Positions 27,954-36,927 are shown, counted from the stretch's first letter. The stretch is DNA of 64,000 nt from Pseudobacteriovorax sp. (GCA_013215145.1 JABSRP010000024.1:62001-126000), one strand, 5' to 3'. The notes: generated by a model not told the origin, from the sequence alone. Numbers and translations: made by a program.

Positions 27954-29486
27954 TTGAAATCTGCCATTAGAATTACCTTAATTACTAGTCTTTTAGTTTC
28001 ATGCGGTACCGAACCATCTGATTACGAACTAAAGACCGTGCCAGATGGCCATTATCTGCATGTTGGTGACGTTGATACTGGGATAAAAAGCAAAAATAAA
28101 CCGTCATCAGACCTTAAGTTGGGCGAGGAAAAATGCTCTCTTTATGCGAATACCTTCATTCCTCTGGATGATGAACCAGAGGTAGAGGGTAATTTGTTGT
28201 ATGTTACTACTCGCTATACTATACCCGGTTGTTCTTTTAGCGAAGGCTATGTATACGCACCTCATCTAATAGGGTATTTTGATAATGTCCCAAGTGAAAA
28301 TGCTGATGAGAACGAAACTAGTAAAGCCTATATGTTAGTCGGTGACAATGATAGCTGGTTCAAGAAAACGAAGAGGGATTCAGCGACTTTGTCCGAAGGT
28401 AGTGAAAAGTGCCTCTTAAAGGCTAATTCGAAAGTTACTATCGAACCGAACCCTATTCGAGATGGAAACAACCTACTAGTAACGACAAAGAAGAGCCTTC
28501 CAGGATGCGATTTTACTGAAGGTTATGTTTTTGGTCCCCATTTTAAAACCATCGATTCGAAATCCTTTGATCGCCCTTCTACGGGTAACGATCTAAGAAG
28601 AAGCGATATTCAAGGGCATTTTATCGAAGTAGGCATTAGAGCTACATGGTTAAAAAAGACTCCTGAGTTTGCTGCTGATTTGGAGGAAGGTAATGAAAAG
28701 TGCTTACTGGAAGGTGAAACATTTTATCCGGTACAAGCTGAGCCCAAGAGAAAAGGTAACTATTATCTCGTCAATACACGGTTTATGCTTAACGGCTGTG
28801 GTTTTTCCAAAGGGTATGTTTATAAAGACCATCTAAACTCTTCGAGCGCAGGAATTAGCGGTAATGATAATTTTGCTAAAGTCATGCCTCATATTTTGAG
28901 GTGGGAAGGAGGTTGTTCAGACCATCCTAGCGATCGAGGGGGGCGTACATATATGGGAATTACTACCGCTCGTGCTCGGTTCAATGGCTGGAGAGGCGAT
29001 GTTTGTTCTATGCCTAGATCTAAGGTGATTAGTATCTATAAAAAAGATTACTATAATATCTACGCGAAAAACTACAAATGGCCGCTTAATCTTGCGATCA
29101 TGAATACCTCTGTAAATTCGGGAAATGGGAGATCATCTGAATTCCTCAGCGAGATGAAGCAAAATAACATCAGCGGGAATTATGCTAAAGCGATATGGTT
29201 CGTGAATCGTCAGCAAAGATTTTATCGGGCTATAGTCGCCGCTAATTCTAGTCAAAGGGTGTTTCTACAAGGTTGGACTAATCGATCAAACTATATGCTA
29301 AATGTCATCAGAGCTAGTTGGAGTGGAAGAGCTTCTAGTTTTAGTACTCCACTTTCGTTCGTTCCAAGAGAGTCCTTAGGTAAGGCGATAATAGAGAGCG
29401 ATAAGTCGGCAAGCCGGTACCACATTCCTGAGCAAACGCAATTAAGAACAACTGCCAAAGCAGTTTTGGATGGCGATCAGCTATAA
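27954..29486 (+). CDS. Lipoprotein with three SH3-like repeats and a GH108-type muramidase domain
   Basis: A lipoprotein of about 510 residues. The TTG at 27954 is preferred (GAGG six bases upstream; an ATG at 27948 abuts that site). The lipobox is LLVSC. Three imperfect repeats of about 72 residues follow, each with 'EKC(S/L)L', a 'GC.F(S/T).GYV(Y/F)' end and two Cys, probably SH3-like wall-binding modules. The C-terminal domain has 'ILRWEGGCSDHPSDRGGRTY' and 'MGITTARA', the catalytic Glu motif of GH108 N-acetylmuramidases. It heads a group of peptidoglycan enzymes. Confidence 0.8.
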   Translation: MKSAIRITLITSLLVSCGTEPSDYELKTVPDGHYLHVGDVDTGIKSKNKPSSDLKLGEEKCSLYANTFIPLDDEPEVEGNLLYVTTRYTIPGCSFSEGYVYAPHLIGYFDNVPSENADENETSKAYMLVGDNDSWFKKTKRDSATLSEGSEKCLLKANSKVTIEPNPIRDGNNLLVTTKKSLPGCDFTEGYVFGPHFKTIDSKSFDRPSTGNDLRRSDIQGHFIEVGIRATWLKKTPEFAADLEEGNEKCLLEGETFYPVQAEPKRKGNYYLVNTRFMLNGCGFSKGYVYKDHLNSSSAGISGNDNFAKVMPHILRWEGGCSDHPSDRGGRTYMGITTARARFNGWRGDVCSMPRSKVISIYKKDYYNIYAKNYKWPLNLAIMNTSVNSGNGRSSEFLSEMKQNNISGNYAKAIWFVNRQQRFYRAIVAANSSQRVFLQGWTNRSNYMLNVIRASWSGRASSFSTPLSFVPRESLGKAIIESDKSASRYHIPEQTQLRTTAKAVLDGDQL

Positions 29487-29730
29487 AATGAATAAAGGAT
29501 ACAACCGTTCTCTGAATTCGTGTCACAGGATAGCTAAATCGCGGAATGGAACTGGAATTCATGACAGAAAACTAAAGTTTGTATTTTCTTGACAGCGGTT
29601 GTTGTGATGTGACATGGAATCAATATCAATCCCATTGGTTGTTGAGAACCAAAGAGGCCTTACCGCTGGTAATATTTTTTATACTCATTTTGTTTGTCGC
29701 CCTAGGGCGACTATTGTTGAGGAGTTTACT

Positions 29731-30552
29731 GTGAAGTATGTACTAGTCGTTTTACTTTTGCTGCATGTTATACCTGAGACGTATGCAATGAGTTGTGAAG
29801 AGAATCTTCAAATCTGTGTAGAGGGTGGCGGTGGTAATGCCTGCTATCGGAAATTTGATTGTGATCAAAATACTGATCCCTCTGACAATGATCATTTTCC
29901 GGTGATTCTTGGACTTCATGAGGTCCTACCTTTCAACGATGGCAATCAGTTGACGGTATCAAGCAAACAACTGGAAAAACTGATTTGTCGTATTATTGCC
30001 AATGATTTTGATATTGTCTCCTTATCGGAAGCAATAGATATGCCTAGAGAAAACCAAGTCGTTTTAACTTTCGATGATGGGTATATTGGAAATTATCGCT
30101 ACGCTTTTCCAGTTCTTCAAAGGTACTTGGCACCAGCCACCTTTTTTATTCATCCTAGTACTATTGGAAGTAAGTTAGGTGCCTACCGGAAAATGACGAG
30201 GCAGATGCTTTCAAGTGTCTATGCTAGTGGCTTAGTCTCTCTAGGGTCACACTCTTGGACTCATCAGGATCTGAGGACTGTCCGTAAAAAGCAACTTCTC
30301 ATTGATTTTTCCGAAAGTAACGAGTTGTTAAAGTCCATTACCGGCGGTGATATTCGCTTTATCGCCTATCCCGGTGGGTATAGTGATAGAGTCGTTTGGA
30401 ACGCGGCTCGTAGTAGTGGTTACACTCACGGGTTTTCTTACGGTTCGGCATTTAGTTCTCGCGAAAACCCATTTGCTAGACCGCGCGCATACGTTGATAA
30501 TAGAAACATTGATATCTTATTCCCTTTGGCTAGTCAGACCTGTAACTGGTAA
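29731..30552 (+). CDS. Exported polysaccharide deacetylase (NodB homology)
   Basis: A 273-residue carbohydrate esterase family 4 protein. The GTG at 29731 follows TTGAGGAG and opens a signal peptide ending 'ETYAMS'. Motifs are MT1 'VLTFDDGYIGNY' (catalytic and zinc Asp), MT2 'LGSHSWTHQDLR' (zinc H-x3-H) and MT3 'RFIAYPGGYSD'. A short Cys-rich N-terminal segment precedes the domain. Peptidoglycan or chitin-like glycans are the likely targets. It lies between a muramidase and a D,D-carboxypeptidase gene. Confidence 0.87.
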   Translation: MKYVLVVLLLLHVIPETYAMSCEENLQICVEGGGGNACYRKFDCDQNTDPSDNDHFPVILGLHEVLPFNDGNQLTVSSKQLEKLICRIIANDFDIVSLSEAIDMPRENQVVLTFDDGYIGNYRYAFPVLQRYLAPATFFIHPSTIGSKLGAYRKMTRQMLSSVYASGLVSLGSHSWTHQDLRTVRKKQLLIDFSESNELLKSITGGDIRFIAYPGGYSDRVVWNAARSSGYTHGFSYGSAFSSRENPFARPRAYVDNRNIDILFPLASQTCNW

Positions 30553-30785
30553 AGACGGATTCAAGAAGGTCGTCAAAGAACCAAAAGTCGGTACATTAAC
30601 TCGCGGGATATATCTAAGTTTGTACCGACTTTTTAACTGTATTTGCAGATATTAATTTTCTATTTATAGAGTGACAATTATTTTAATGGCTGATAGTAGA
30701 TTGACCAGAATATCTTTTGAGACGATACCTTACTCTGAGTTAATGTTGACGGAATTAGATTCATAAATACTCTAAGGATGGAATA

Positions 30786-33200
30786 ATGAAAAGAAGCCTT
30801 GGAATCCTGATTTTACTTTTAAATGTTTCCTGCGGTCAGTTTTCTAACCTATCGCAAGGGGATAGCTTTTCAGATCCGAATAGTCCTGTTGTTCGATGCC
30901 CCTCAGATTTTACCTTTGACCAAAAAACAGGTTTTTGTCGTGCTCAAAACGATACAGTCGTGTCGGGAATTCCTACTTACGCAAAACGTATTTGCAGGGA
31001 TCAATTGGAAGATGAGGAAAGATCGATAACTGAATGCGGTAGCGGTAAGCCTATTAGTAGTGAGTTTTTGTCCTTACTACGGGGTGATGGGATTTGTTTA
31101 CCTGGTGCCAAATACATCGTCGACAAAAAGGTCTGTGCTGAGGCTGGTATTGCCTACGGCCCCTTTACAGACGAAGTTTTAGGAAGATGTAACGATCAAA
31201 GTGGTTCTTGTGAGGACTTGGAAATCGATTTAGACCATATCCGTCCAGTCCAGAATGCATTTTTTTGTAAAAGTGGCTGGCAATTCGATGAATCGCTAAA
31301 TCTGTGCGTCAGTGGCGATAAAGTTTTGGGACCATTTTCTTCCAAAATGATCGAACAATGCAAGTCTAGCTATCCTTCAGTCCTTTGTGACAAGACTATC
31401 TGGAATCGTGGTATGGTGGAACACCTGCCTAATGAGACTGCTTGCCTAGAAGGAACCTGGTTCGAAACGGAGTCGGGGTATTGTCGCGACGAGCATTACT
31501 ATTATGGTCCATTTGTGCCGAATGCCGTGGAAAGCTGTATTGAAGCCGGGGGTGAGCGCGAATGCTTGGGTAACCGATGGCCGATGTCACTATTTAAGGA
31601 GCCGGAAGTTCTGACTGAAGTCGACAAAAACCAAGATTCACCCACGAGCGAAGGCTCCTCTGACATTGCGCCATTCAATAATTTTAGTTATATACCGGGA
31701 TCTCGGTCAAACCCATCAGAAGATTGGGTCGTTATGGACGAACCCAAATGGGACTATATCCGTAACGAACTACTTGGAATGCTTGGATCAAGAAGTCATT
31801 GGGGAATCGACATTCGTATTATCGGTCAAGCATCTGGTAAGCGTTATGTTCTTCTTCAACACAACGCTGCGAATGCTTTAATACCAGCGTCCAACAATAA
31901 AATTATGTCCGCAATGTCGAGTTACCTAAATAATGGAGTCTCCTGGAATTCTATTGGTAATCGATGGTTCAAGATGAGTAATAATCCTAGGAGTCAAACA
32001 GCCTACTCCTCAGCTGGAGGTTATTGGGGTGTTCGGAAAGCAATAGATCGATTGGGGGTATCCATGTCTGGGAGCTTCCGTATGGTTGACGGCTCCGGGC
32101 TTTCTTACAGCAATAAGGTCTCTGCGCGAAACCTGTCCCATATAATGGTGCAGGCTAATCGGCAGTCTTGGGCGCCATCGTGGGTCAAGGCTATGCCGCT
32201 AAACTGCAAAGACGGCTCTACAATGCGGAAAATGTTTTGTTCTGGAATGCCTTCAAGTACACATATACGTGCAAAAACTGGGACTCTAGGAAGCCAGGTT
32301 GCGGTGAAAGCGCTGTCAGGGTATGGTCTTATCAATGGTTCGTCGAAAATGGTATTCTCGATTATTTATAACGGACCAGCAGGCGCAAATAGACAATGGG
32401 CCGTGGGTCAGCCGATTATCGAAAGAGTTATCAAACGAGCTCTGCGATTTACCAAAAACTTTACAGGTAGTGGAAAGCCACCTTACAACCGACTGTTTGT
32501 CGAGGCAAACCAGGTTCCAAAGTACCCAGGTGTGCTGAAAGATGGTTCGAGTAGTTATGATGTCAAATTACTTCAGTTGAGACTTAGATCTTACGGTTTC
32601 TATTCGAAACGAATCGACGGAGACTATGGGCAAATAACCGAAAACGCTGTGGCGGCCTTTCAAAGGCAAAGAGGTCTAAACGATGATGGAATCGTTGGCT
32701 CAGATACCTGGAAGGAACTGTGGCCTGACAAAAATCGAATCAATTGGCTAAAGGCTTGGAATGTTGATGGCAAACTTGAAGTTCATGCTATGAATCGGAG
32801 TCATTGTGCCTACAAGGTTGCATCTAACGAAGTCCCTGCCATGATCAATTTACTATCGAAAGTTCCTGGGGCGGGAACTCTCTCTTTTGGTGGTGAGAAA
32901 AAAGAAGATGATCCGCGCCATCAATGTCCGGATTTTCGCGAGGTCTACGGTCCCGAAAAAGGGGTAACTTTACCAGCGCCTAAGTCGACAAATCCCGTCG
33001 CTGGGAATAAAACGACGGTTACCTGGCATAAGGTATATAGGGGAACGAATGACTATTGGACTATAGTCTCTTATGCAGGCAACGATATGGTTGAAGTTAT
33101 GGAAAGCAATGTAAAAGCAGAAATCATGAACCATTTAAAGAAGCATGGAGGTGCTCATAGTATTGTTGTCGCTTCCGATAGCGAGTCCTTCGATGGCTAA
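30786..33200 (+). CDS. S13-like D-Ala-D-Ala carboxypeptidase lipoprotein with Cys-rich repeats and a peptidoglycan-binding domain
   Basis: An 804-residue lipoprotein (lipobox NVSC). Residues about 35-270 hold Cys-rich repeats, each with 'GPF' and paired Cys. The catalytic S13/PBP4-like region (about 310-560) shows S-x-x-K in 'IPASNNKIMSA', the SxN element in 'DGSGLSYSNKVS' and 'RAKTGTLGS' (KTG). A PG_binding_1 domain follows ('LKDGSSSYDVKLLQLRLRS', 'FQRQRGLNDDGIVG'), then an extra C-terminal domain of unknown type. The large inserted domains of classical PBP4 are reduced. The protein likely trims or binds murein outside the cytoplasm. Confidence 0.82.
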   Translation: MKRSLGILILLLNVSCGQFSNLSQGDSFSDPNSPVVRCPSDFTFDQKTGFCRAQNDTVVSGIPTYAKRICRDQLEDEERSITECGSGKPISSEFLSLLRGDGICLPGAKYIVDKKVCAEAGIAYGPFTDEVLGRCNDQSGSCEDLEIDLDHIRPVQNAFFCKSGWQFDESLNLCVSGDKVLGPFSSKMIEQCKSSYPSVLCDKTIWNRGMVEHLPNETACLEGTWFETESGYCRDEHYYYGPFVPNAVESCIEAGGERECLGNRWPMSLFKEPEVLTEVDKNQDSPTSEGSSDIAPFNNFSYIPGSRSNPSEDWVVMDEPKWDYIRNELLGMLGSRSHWGIDIRIIGQASGKRYVLLQHNAANALIPASNNKIMSAMSSYLNNGVSWNSIGNRWFKMSNNPRSQTAYSSAGGYWGVRKAIDRLGVSMSGSFRMVDGSGLSYSNKVSARNLSHIMVQANRQSWAPSWVKAMPLNCKDGSTMRKMFCSGMPSSTHIRAKTGTLGSQVAVKALSGYGLINGSSKMVFSIIYNGPAGANRQWAVGQPIIERVIKRALRFTKNFTGSGKPPYNRLFVEANQVPKYPGVLKDGSSSYDVKLLQLRLRSYGFYSKRIDGDYGQITENAVAAFQRQRGLNDDGIVGSDTWKELWPDKNRINWLKAWNVDGKLEVHAMNRSHCAYKVASNEVPAMINLLSKVPGAGTLSFGGEKKEDDPRHQCPDFREVYGPEKGVTLPAPKSTNPVAGNKTTVTWHKVYRGTNDYWTIVSYAGNDMVEVMESNVKAEIMNHLKKHGGAHSIVVASDSESFDG

Positions 33201-33203
33201 GAG

Positions 33204-33263
33204 CTAAGATAAATCGGTCTCGATTCGTTAAATCTGGCGACCGATTTTAAGCTTTTATCTTAG
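33204..33263. terminator. Two-part inverted repeat between convergent genes
   Basis: CTAAGAT (33204-33210) pairs with ATCTTAG (33257-33263), and inside it AAATCGGTC (33211-33219) pairs with GACCGATTT (33239-33247). The combined stem lies between the ends of the S13 carboxypeptidase gene and trpS, extending into the trpS stop, and probably stops transcription in both directions. Confidence 0.6.
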
Positions 33264-34250
33264 GCCCATAGACGGCTTGACTGCTTCAAGCTTTTTCTTA
33301 GCAACTTTGATCATCACTAATTGATTTTTTTCCAGTATCTCATCAATTTTACCCTGATTTTCCATGAGGTGTTTGAATCGTTTTCTGGGTTCTCCCATGT
33401 AATCGTTTGCCAGTTCGAATAGTTCCTGTTTGGCTTCTCCGTAGCTAATTCCATTTAGATACTGTTGCCTCATGTCCCTGGTTTGCTCCTCTGAAGCAAA
33501 ATGCCGAAAAAGATGAAAAACTGTGCAGTTTTCAGGATCTTTAGCTTCGTTTCTGCCTTTTGCATCCGTTTTGATAGCGAAAATAGCCTTGCGAAACTGT
33601 TTTTCACTCGAAAATAGGGCTATGGTATTATGGTAACTCTTACTCATTTTTCTGCCATCGGTCCCTATGATAGTCGATACAGACTCGTCTACAGAAAATT
33701 TGGGAAGAGTAAATAGGGTCTTGTTCGAGCTAAAATTTACACTTTCTGCAATGTTCCGACAGATTTCGATGTGCTGAATTTGATCTTTGCCGATGGGAAC
33801 GGAATCTCCGTCAAATAGTAGTATATCGGCCGCCATAAGGACTGGATAAGTAAACAATCCCATATTGACAGCAAAGTCCACATCCCTTCCTTTTTTAAGA
33901 TTCGTTTCAACTTTAGCTTTGTATGCATGAGCTCGATTCAATATACCTTTTGAGGTGTAGGGCATCAGTAGAGTCGCCAACTCAGAGATTTGTGGAATAT
34001 GTGATTGAAGATAAACACGGCTTCTTTCACTTAGTCCCAAAGCCAGTAGGGATGCGACTAACTCTCTTGTATAGAGTTTCAATTGGTTTGGGTCTTTGAT
34101 CAGATTGAGTGCATGCAAATCAGCAACGAAACAGTTGACTTCGTTATCTATTTGATTACTTAATTGAATGATTGGTTTTATGGCTCCAAAATAGTTTCCA
34201 AGATGAATGGCGCCGGTTGGTTTAATGCCTGTTAGTACAACGTTTTTCAT
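33255..34250 (-). CDS. trpS: Tryptophanyl-tRNA synthetase
   Basis: A 331-residue class Ic synthetase that charges tRNA-Trp. The HIGH-type motif is 'GAIHLGNYFGAI' and the KMSKS loop is 'GTDGRKMSKSYHNTIA'; 'LMAADILLFDGDSVPIGKDQ' is typical of bacterial TrpRS. The ATG at 34250 is chosen over the upstream TTG because GGAGG (34256-34260) is five bases away. This ribosome site directly follows the U8 tract of an intrinsic terminator, which itself follows a Trp-rich leader peptide. Whether this is the only trpS in the genome cannot be seen here. Confidence 0.96.
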   Translation of the reverse strand: MKNVVLTGIKPTGAIHLGNYFGAIKPIIQLSNQIDNEVNCFVADLHALNLIKDPNQLKLYTRELVASLLALGLSERSRVYLQSHIPQISELATLLMPYTSKGILNRAHAYKAKVETNLKKGRDVDFAVNMGLFTYPVLMAADILLFDGDSVPIGKDQIQHIEICRNIAESVNFSSNKTLFTLPKFSVDESVSTIIGTDGRKMSKSYHNTIALFSSEKQFRKAIFAIKTDAKGRNEAKDPENCTVFHLFRHFASEEQTRDMRQQYLNGISYGEAKQELFELANDYMGEPRKRFKHLMENQGKIDEILEKNQLVMIKVAKKKLEAVKPSMGLR

Positions 34251-34260
34251 ATTAACCTCC

Positions 34261-34295
34261 AAAAAAAAGACGGTAACTCGAACCGAGCTACCGTC
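34261..34295 (-). terminator. trpS attenuator terminator
   Basis: On the minus strand, GACGGTAGCTCG pairs with CGAGTTACCGTC (12 bp, one G-T) around a 3-nt loop at 34269-34295, followed by eight T at 34261-34268 and then the trpS ribosome site GGAGG. The 5' arm (AGCTCGG, 34283-34289) can instead pair with CTGAGCT at 34316-34322, forming an antiterminator. That element can also pair with CTCAG inside the leader peptide (34336-34340). Confidence 0.92.
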
Positions 34296-34329
34296 AATTA
34301 AGTAATATATGTATGAGCTCAGCCTAATG

Positions 34330-34374
34330 TTATGTCTGAGTCCACCACCAAATATTGTTGAGTTGAATGTTCAT
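34330..34374 (-). CDS. Trp-rich leader peptide of the trpS attenuator
   Basis: A 14-residue peptide, MNIQLNNIWWWTQT, starts at ATG 34374 with GGAAGG just upstream and ends in TAA. It has three consecutive Trp codons at 34342-34350. The codons right after them (ACT CAG) contain the segment that pairs with the antiterminator element. A ribosome stalled at Trp codons would cover it and free the antiterminator, so trpS is expressed when charged tRNA-Trp is scarce. All parts of a classical ribosome-mediated attenuator are present. Confidence 0.9.
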   Translation of the reverse strand: MNIQLNNIWWWTQT

Positions 34375-34570
34375 CGTTTTCCTTCCGTTTGGATCATAAT
34401 GGGAATGAGCAACTTTCGTTCCAGTTGAAAACGCTCGTCAAACCTCTAGAATTGCTGGATGGATTAATGAAATGAGGCCGAGGATAGGCCGGTCTGCTGA
34501 TTTTTGGCCAGTGGATTTTCTGGGATGTGACTGAGTTTTTCTGATTTGGTCAAGTGAGATCAAAAATCAA

Positions 34571-35005
34571 TCAGATGAAAAACAGCTTTTTAAACTCTTC
34601 GTCCCACTCTATGGGTTTCATGGTTTTTTTGCACATAGAAACAAATGTTAGGTCCCCGGAAGCCGCAAGCTTACCGTCTGATTTGACCATTTTTGTCTTT
34701 ACGGATGCCGAAGTTTTTCCAAATGAGTCGATATAAGACTCTATGGTAAACGATTCATCAAGAAAAATGGGACGAACAAATTCAATATTGATTCCCCTGA
34801 CGGGAAGTGCAAAAGGTATTTGTTCGAAAAACTTTGCATTGAGATTTAATTCGTTTCTAGAACCATCCATTCGATTTTGAATGATATAGGCAATATATTT
34901 TGAGGTATTTAGGTGTCCATATGGATCTAGGTCATCAAATCTTGGCTGATGGGTTGTTTTGAAGATTACGGGCTGCACTTTAGTCCTCGGCATAGTTAGA
35001 AGCAC
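34571..35005 (-). CDS. Hotdog-fold acyl-CoA thioesterase
   Basis: A 144-residue hotdog protein of the 4-hydroxybenzoyl-CoA thioesterase type. The active-site segment 'PRFDDLDPYGHLNTSKYIAY' has the conserved Asp and the H-x-N/N-x-x-Y element; the hotdog helix and 'GINIEFVRPIFLDESFTIES' follow. It may start at GTG 35005 or ATG 34993. It is upstream of the trpS leader on the same strand with a gap of about 200 bp to the leader peptide, so trpS probably has its own promoter. Confidence 0.85.
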   Translation of the reverse strand: MLLTMPRTKVQPVIFKTTHQPRFDDLDPYGHLNTSKYIAYIIQNRMDGSRNELNLNAKFFEQIPFALPVRGINIEFVRPIFLDESFTIESYIDSFGKTSASVKTKMVKSDGKLAASGDLTFVSMCKKTMKPIEWDEEFKKLFFI

Positions 35006-35098
35006 AGTCTTTTGACGCCGATTATCGTATTTGGTTGCAATTTAAAAAATAAATCAATAAATTCGTTTGACGACAATAATTCCAAAATAGTGGTACCT

Positions 35099-35860
35099 TC
35101 AGAAATTAAAATCTAGCAAAACCGTATCGTTTCCATCGTGGACGGCATGGTAGCCTAAAGAAAGTGATGATAGGTAGCTCGACTCAAAGTGCAGCGAACA
35201 TCCTAGACCTACCCCAGGCATCGATCGAAAATCGTTTTCTGTCGGTATTCCGGTAAGGTTGAGGTTGGGAGAATAGCTACCTGTCCCATGAAATTCCCAA
35301 AAATGATTGTATTGGTAGCTGATTTCGGACTCTATAACCGGATTTTCAGAGAGATAGCGGCCGTCTCCATCTGGATAGGTACTGCCATTATAGAACTGAT
35401 AGGAATAGCCGTAGGAACCGAATAACCGAAGCTTTTCTGTCAGCCTGGCTCCGAATATCAAATGAACCTGGGAAAATTGGGCGAGTGAGTGAGACGTGTT
35501 TGTGCGGCTCCTAATTTCAGACTCAATATTCCAATGGGAAATCAAAGCACTTAAGGCAAAGTTGTCGTTAAGATTACGAGAATACTTAACCACCGCATTC
35601 CATGTCCGAATCCTCTCCTCGTCGGTATCCTTATGGTGCAAATAGGCAAGGGGGATGGTGCCCAATTCGAGGCCCAAGCCAATTCCAGCACCGACGTACT
35701 TTCCTAAAAGACTAAGCCTGTCTGCCTTGGTTCCAGGCACATAGCTCCAGGTGAATTCACCTAGTTGACTAGACGAAGGGGTTGCTACGAAAATATTTTC
35801 TTTGGCTGTTAGCTTATTGGGCATCGAGAGAACCATTGCTAACGCATATAAGTGCTTCAT
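35099..35860 (-). CDS. Putative outer-membrane beta-barrel protein
   Basis: A 253-residue exported protein. From ATG 35860 it has a short signal peptide (to 'NKLTAKE'). The rest consists of alternating amphipathic strands rich in Tyr, Ser and Gly, such as 'LRLFGSYGYSYQFYNGS' and 'SSLSLGYHAVHDGNDTVL', and it ends in 'DFNF', a terminal Phe suited to BAM recognition. Its 5' end is 63 bp from the end of a TonB-like gene on the same strand. Family and cargo unknown. Confidence 0.6.
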   Translation of the reverse strand: MKHLYALAMVLSMPNKLTAKENIFVATPSSSQLGEFTWSYVPGTKADRLSLLGKYVGAGIGLGLELGTIPLAYLHHKDTDEERIRTWNAVVKYSRNLNDNFALSALISHWNIESEIRSRTNTSHSLAQFSQVHLIFGARLTEKLRLFGSYGYSYQFYNGSTYPDGDGRYLSENPVIESEISYQYNHFWEFHGTGSYSPNLNLTGIPTENDFRSMPGVGLGCSLHFESSYLSSLSLGYHAVHDGNDTVLLDFNF

Positions 35861-35922
35861 ATTCACGAACCTTTTCCTACTCAAAACCCTTTAGTAAACA
35901 GTCCATCCCACGATATTATAAT

Positions 35923-36927
35923 TTAGCGAATCGGTTTTGCGTATGCTGGAGACTGTTTTAGTCTTAGTAATTCAATATCAGGTCTTGGTTTTTTGTTTAA
36001 GAAGAATTTGGCTATACCTATCAGATTTAAGCTTCCACTAACCCCTTGCCTGTCTTGTGAACGTTGAGCACCGACAAGATCCCATGCTGATGAAAGTGAT
36101 TTAAACTCATACTTGTAAGAGATCCTATTGTTATATATATCCATTTGGAAAGGTTGATTGTTTTGAGATAAATCCGGTAGGACATAGTATGAGAGGTCGA
36201 CTTCGATATTCTTGTACTCGCTATTGCTTATGACCTCTCTACCGCGATAGTCAGAAGCAATGGACTTAAGAGCCTCATACAATATTGCTCGCGGATAAGG
36301 ATCTCCAACGACTCTAGTCGGGCTCCAAAGATTCTTTTTAAGAGATCTGCGGCTAAATCTTGCTGAAGCCTTACCAGATTGGTTTAACTTTAGGAGCGAT
36401 CTTGGAATAGAGAGTCTTTCTTTGAGTTCTTTCGCAAACAGATATATCTTTGAATGGTTTTTAGAACCTTTTCCGTAGGGATCGACCTCTTCAGGAACGT
36501 CAAAGCTTGATGCGCTCTTATCTCCAGATCCTTTAAGATCACGCGTCTTTGAGGTAATTATGTGTTCTTGTGACATCCTAAATACTTCGGCATAACTTAA
36601 GCTTTTTGCTAGAGGTTCTTCGTCCTTGACGAGCCCCGGTTCCGGAGTATTTGGGTTTGACGGAGGAGCTGGCAGAGCTTTGTTTTTCGCTCTTTTTCCG
36701 TTTTTCGAAGCTATCGTTTTTTGAGGGATATGATATTGCTGAGAAGAGTGTTTATTTTCCGGCCTTATTTCGTTAAGAGTTATGTTTAGCCGTTGACTCC
36801 TATCGTTAACAGTAGGTGATTGATCACTTGTATGAAATCCAAAAGATATAACGAGACATAGGTGCATGAATAACGACGTGATTAGTAGAAGGATCCACTT
36901 CTTAAGCTTTGATTGTCTGGAGCTCAC
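35923..36927 (-). CDS. TonB-like periplasm-spanning protein of unknown role
   Basis: A 334-residue protein with a basic N terminus and one membrane helix (about 10-30), then a Pro/Lys/Ser-rich extended region (40-150) such as 'KNKALPAPPSNPNTPEPGLV', and a C-terminal folded part with 'ERLSIPRSLLKLNQSGKASA', which resembles the P-x-x-L-x-x-x-x-x-G start of TonB C domains, and 'VVGDPYPRAILYEALKSIAS'. This is the architecture of energy transducers linking the inner membrane to outer-membrane partners. No ExbB/ExbD genes are nearby. Confidence 0.5.
   Translation of the reverse strand: MSSRQSKLKKWILLLITSLFMHLCLVISFGFHTSDQSPTVNDRSQRLNITLNEIRPENKHSSQQYHIPQKTIASKNGKRAKNKALPAPPSNPNTPEPGLVKDEEPLAKSLSYAEVFRMSQEHIITSKTRDLKGSGDKSASSFDVPEEVDPYGKGSKNHSKIYLFAKELKERLSIPRSLLKLNQSGKASARFSRRSLKKNLWSPTRVVGDPYPRAILYEALKSIASDYRGREVISNSEYKNIEVDLSYYVLPDLSQNNQPFQMDIYNNRISYKYEFKSLSSAWDLVGAQRSQDRQGVSGSLNLIGIAKFFLNKKPRPDIELLRLKQSPAYAKPIR

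Noticed and set aside
34261-34570. T-box riboswitch in the trpS leader
   Set aside because: T-boxes regulate trpS in Gram-positives, but I find no T-box core sequence or specifier loop; the Trp leader peptide and alternative hairpins explain the terminator fully.
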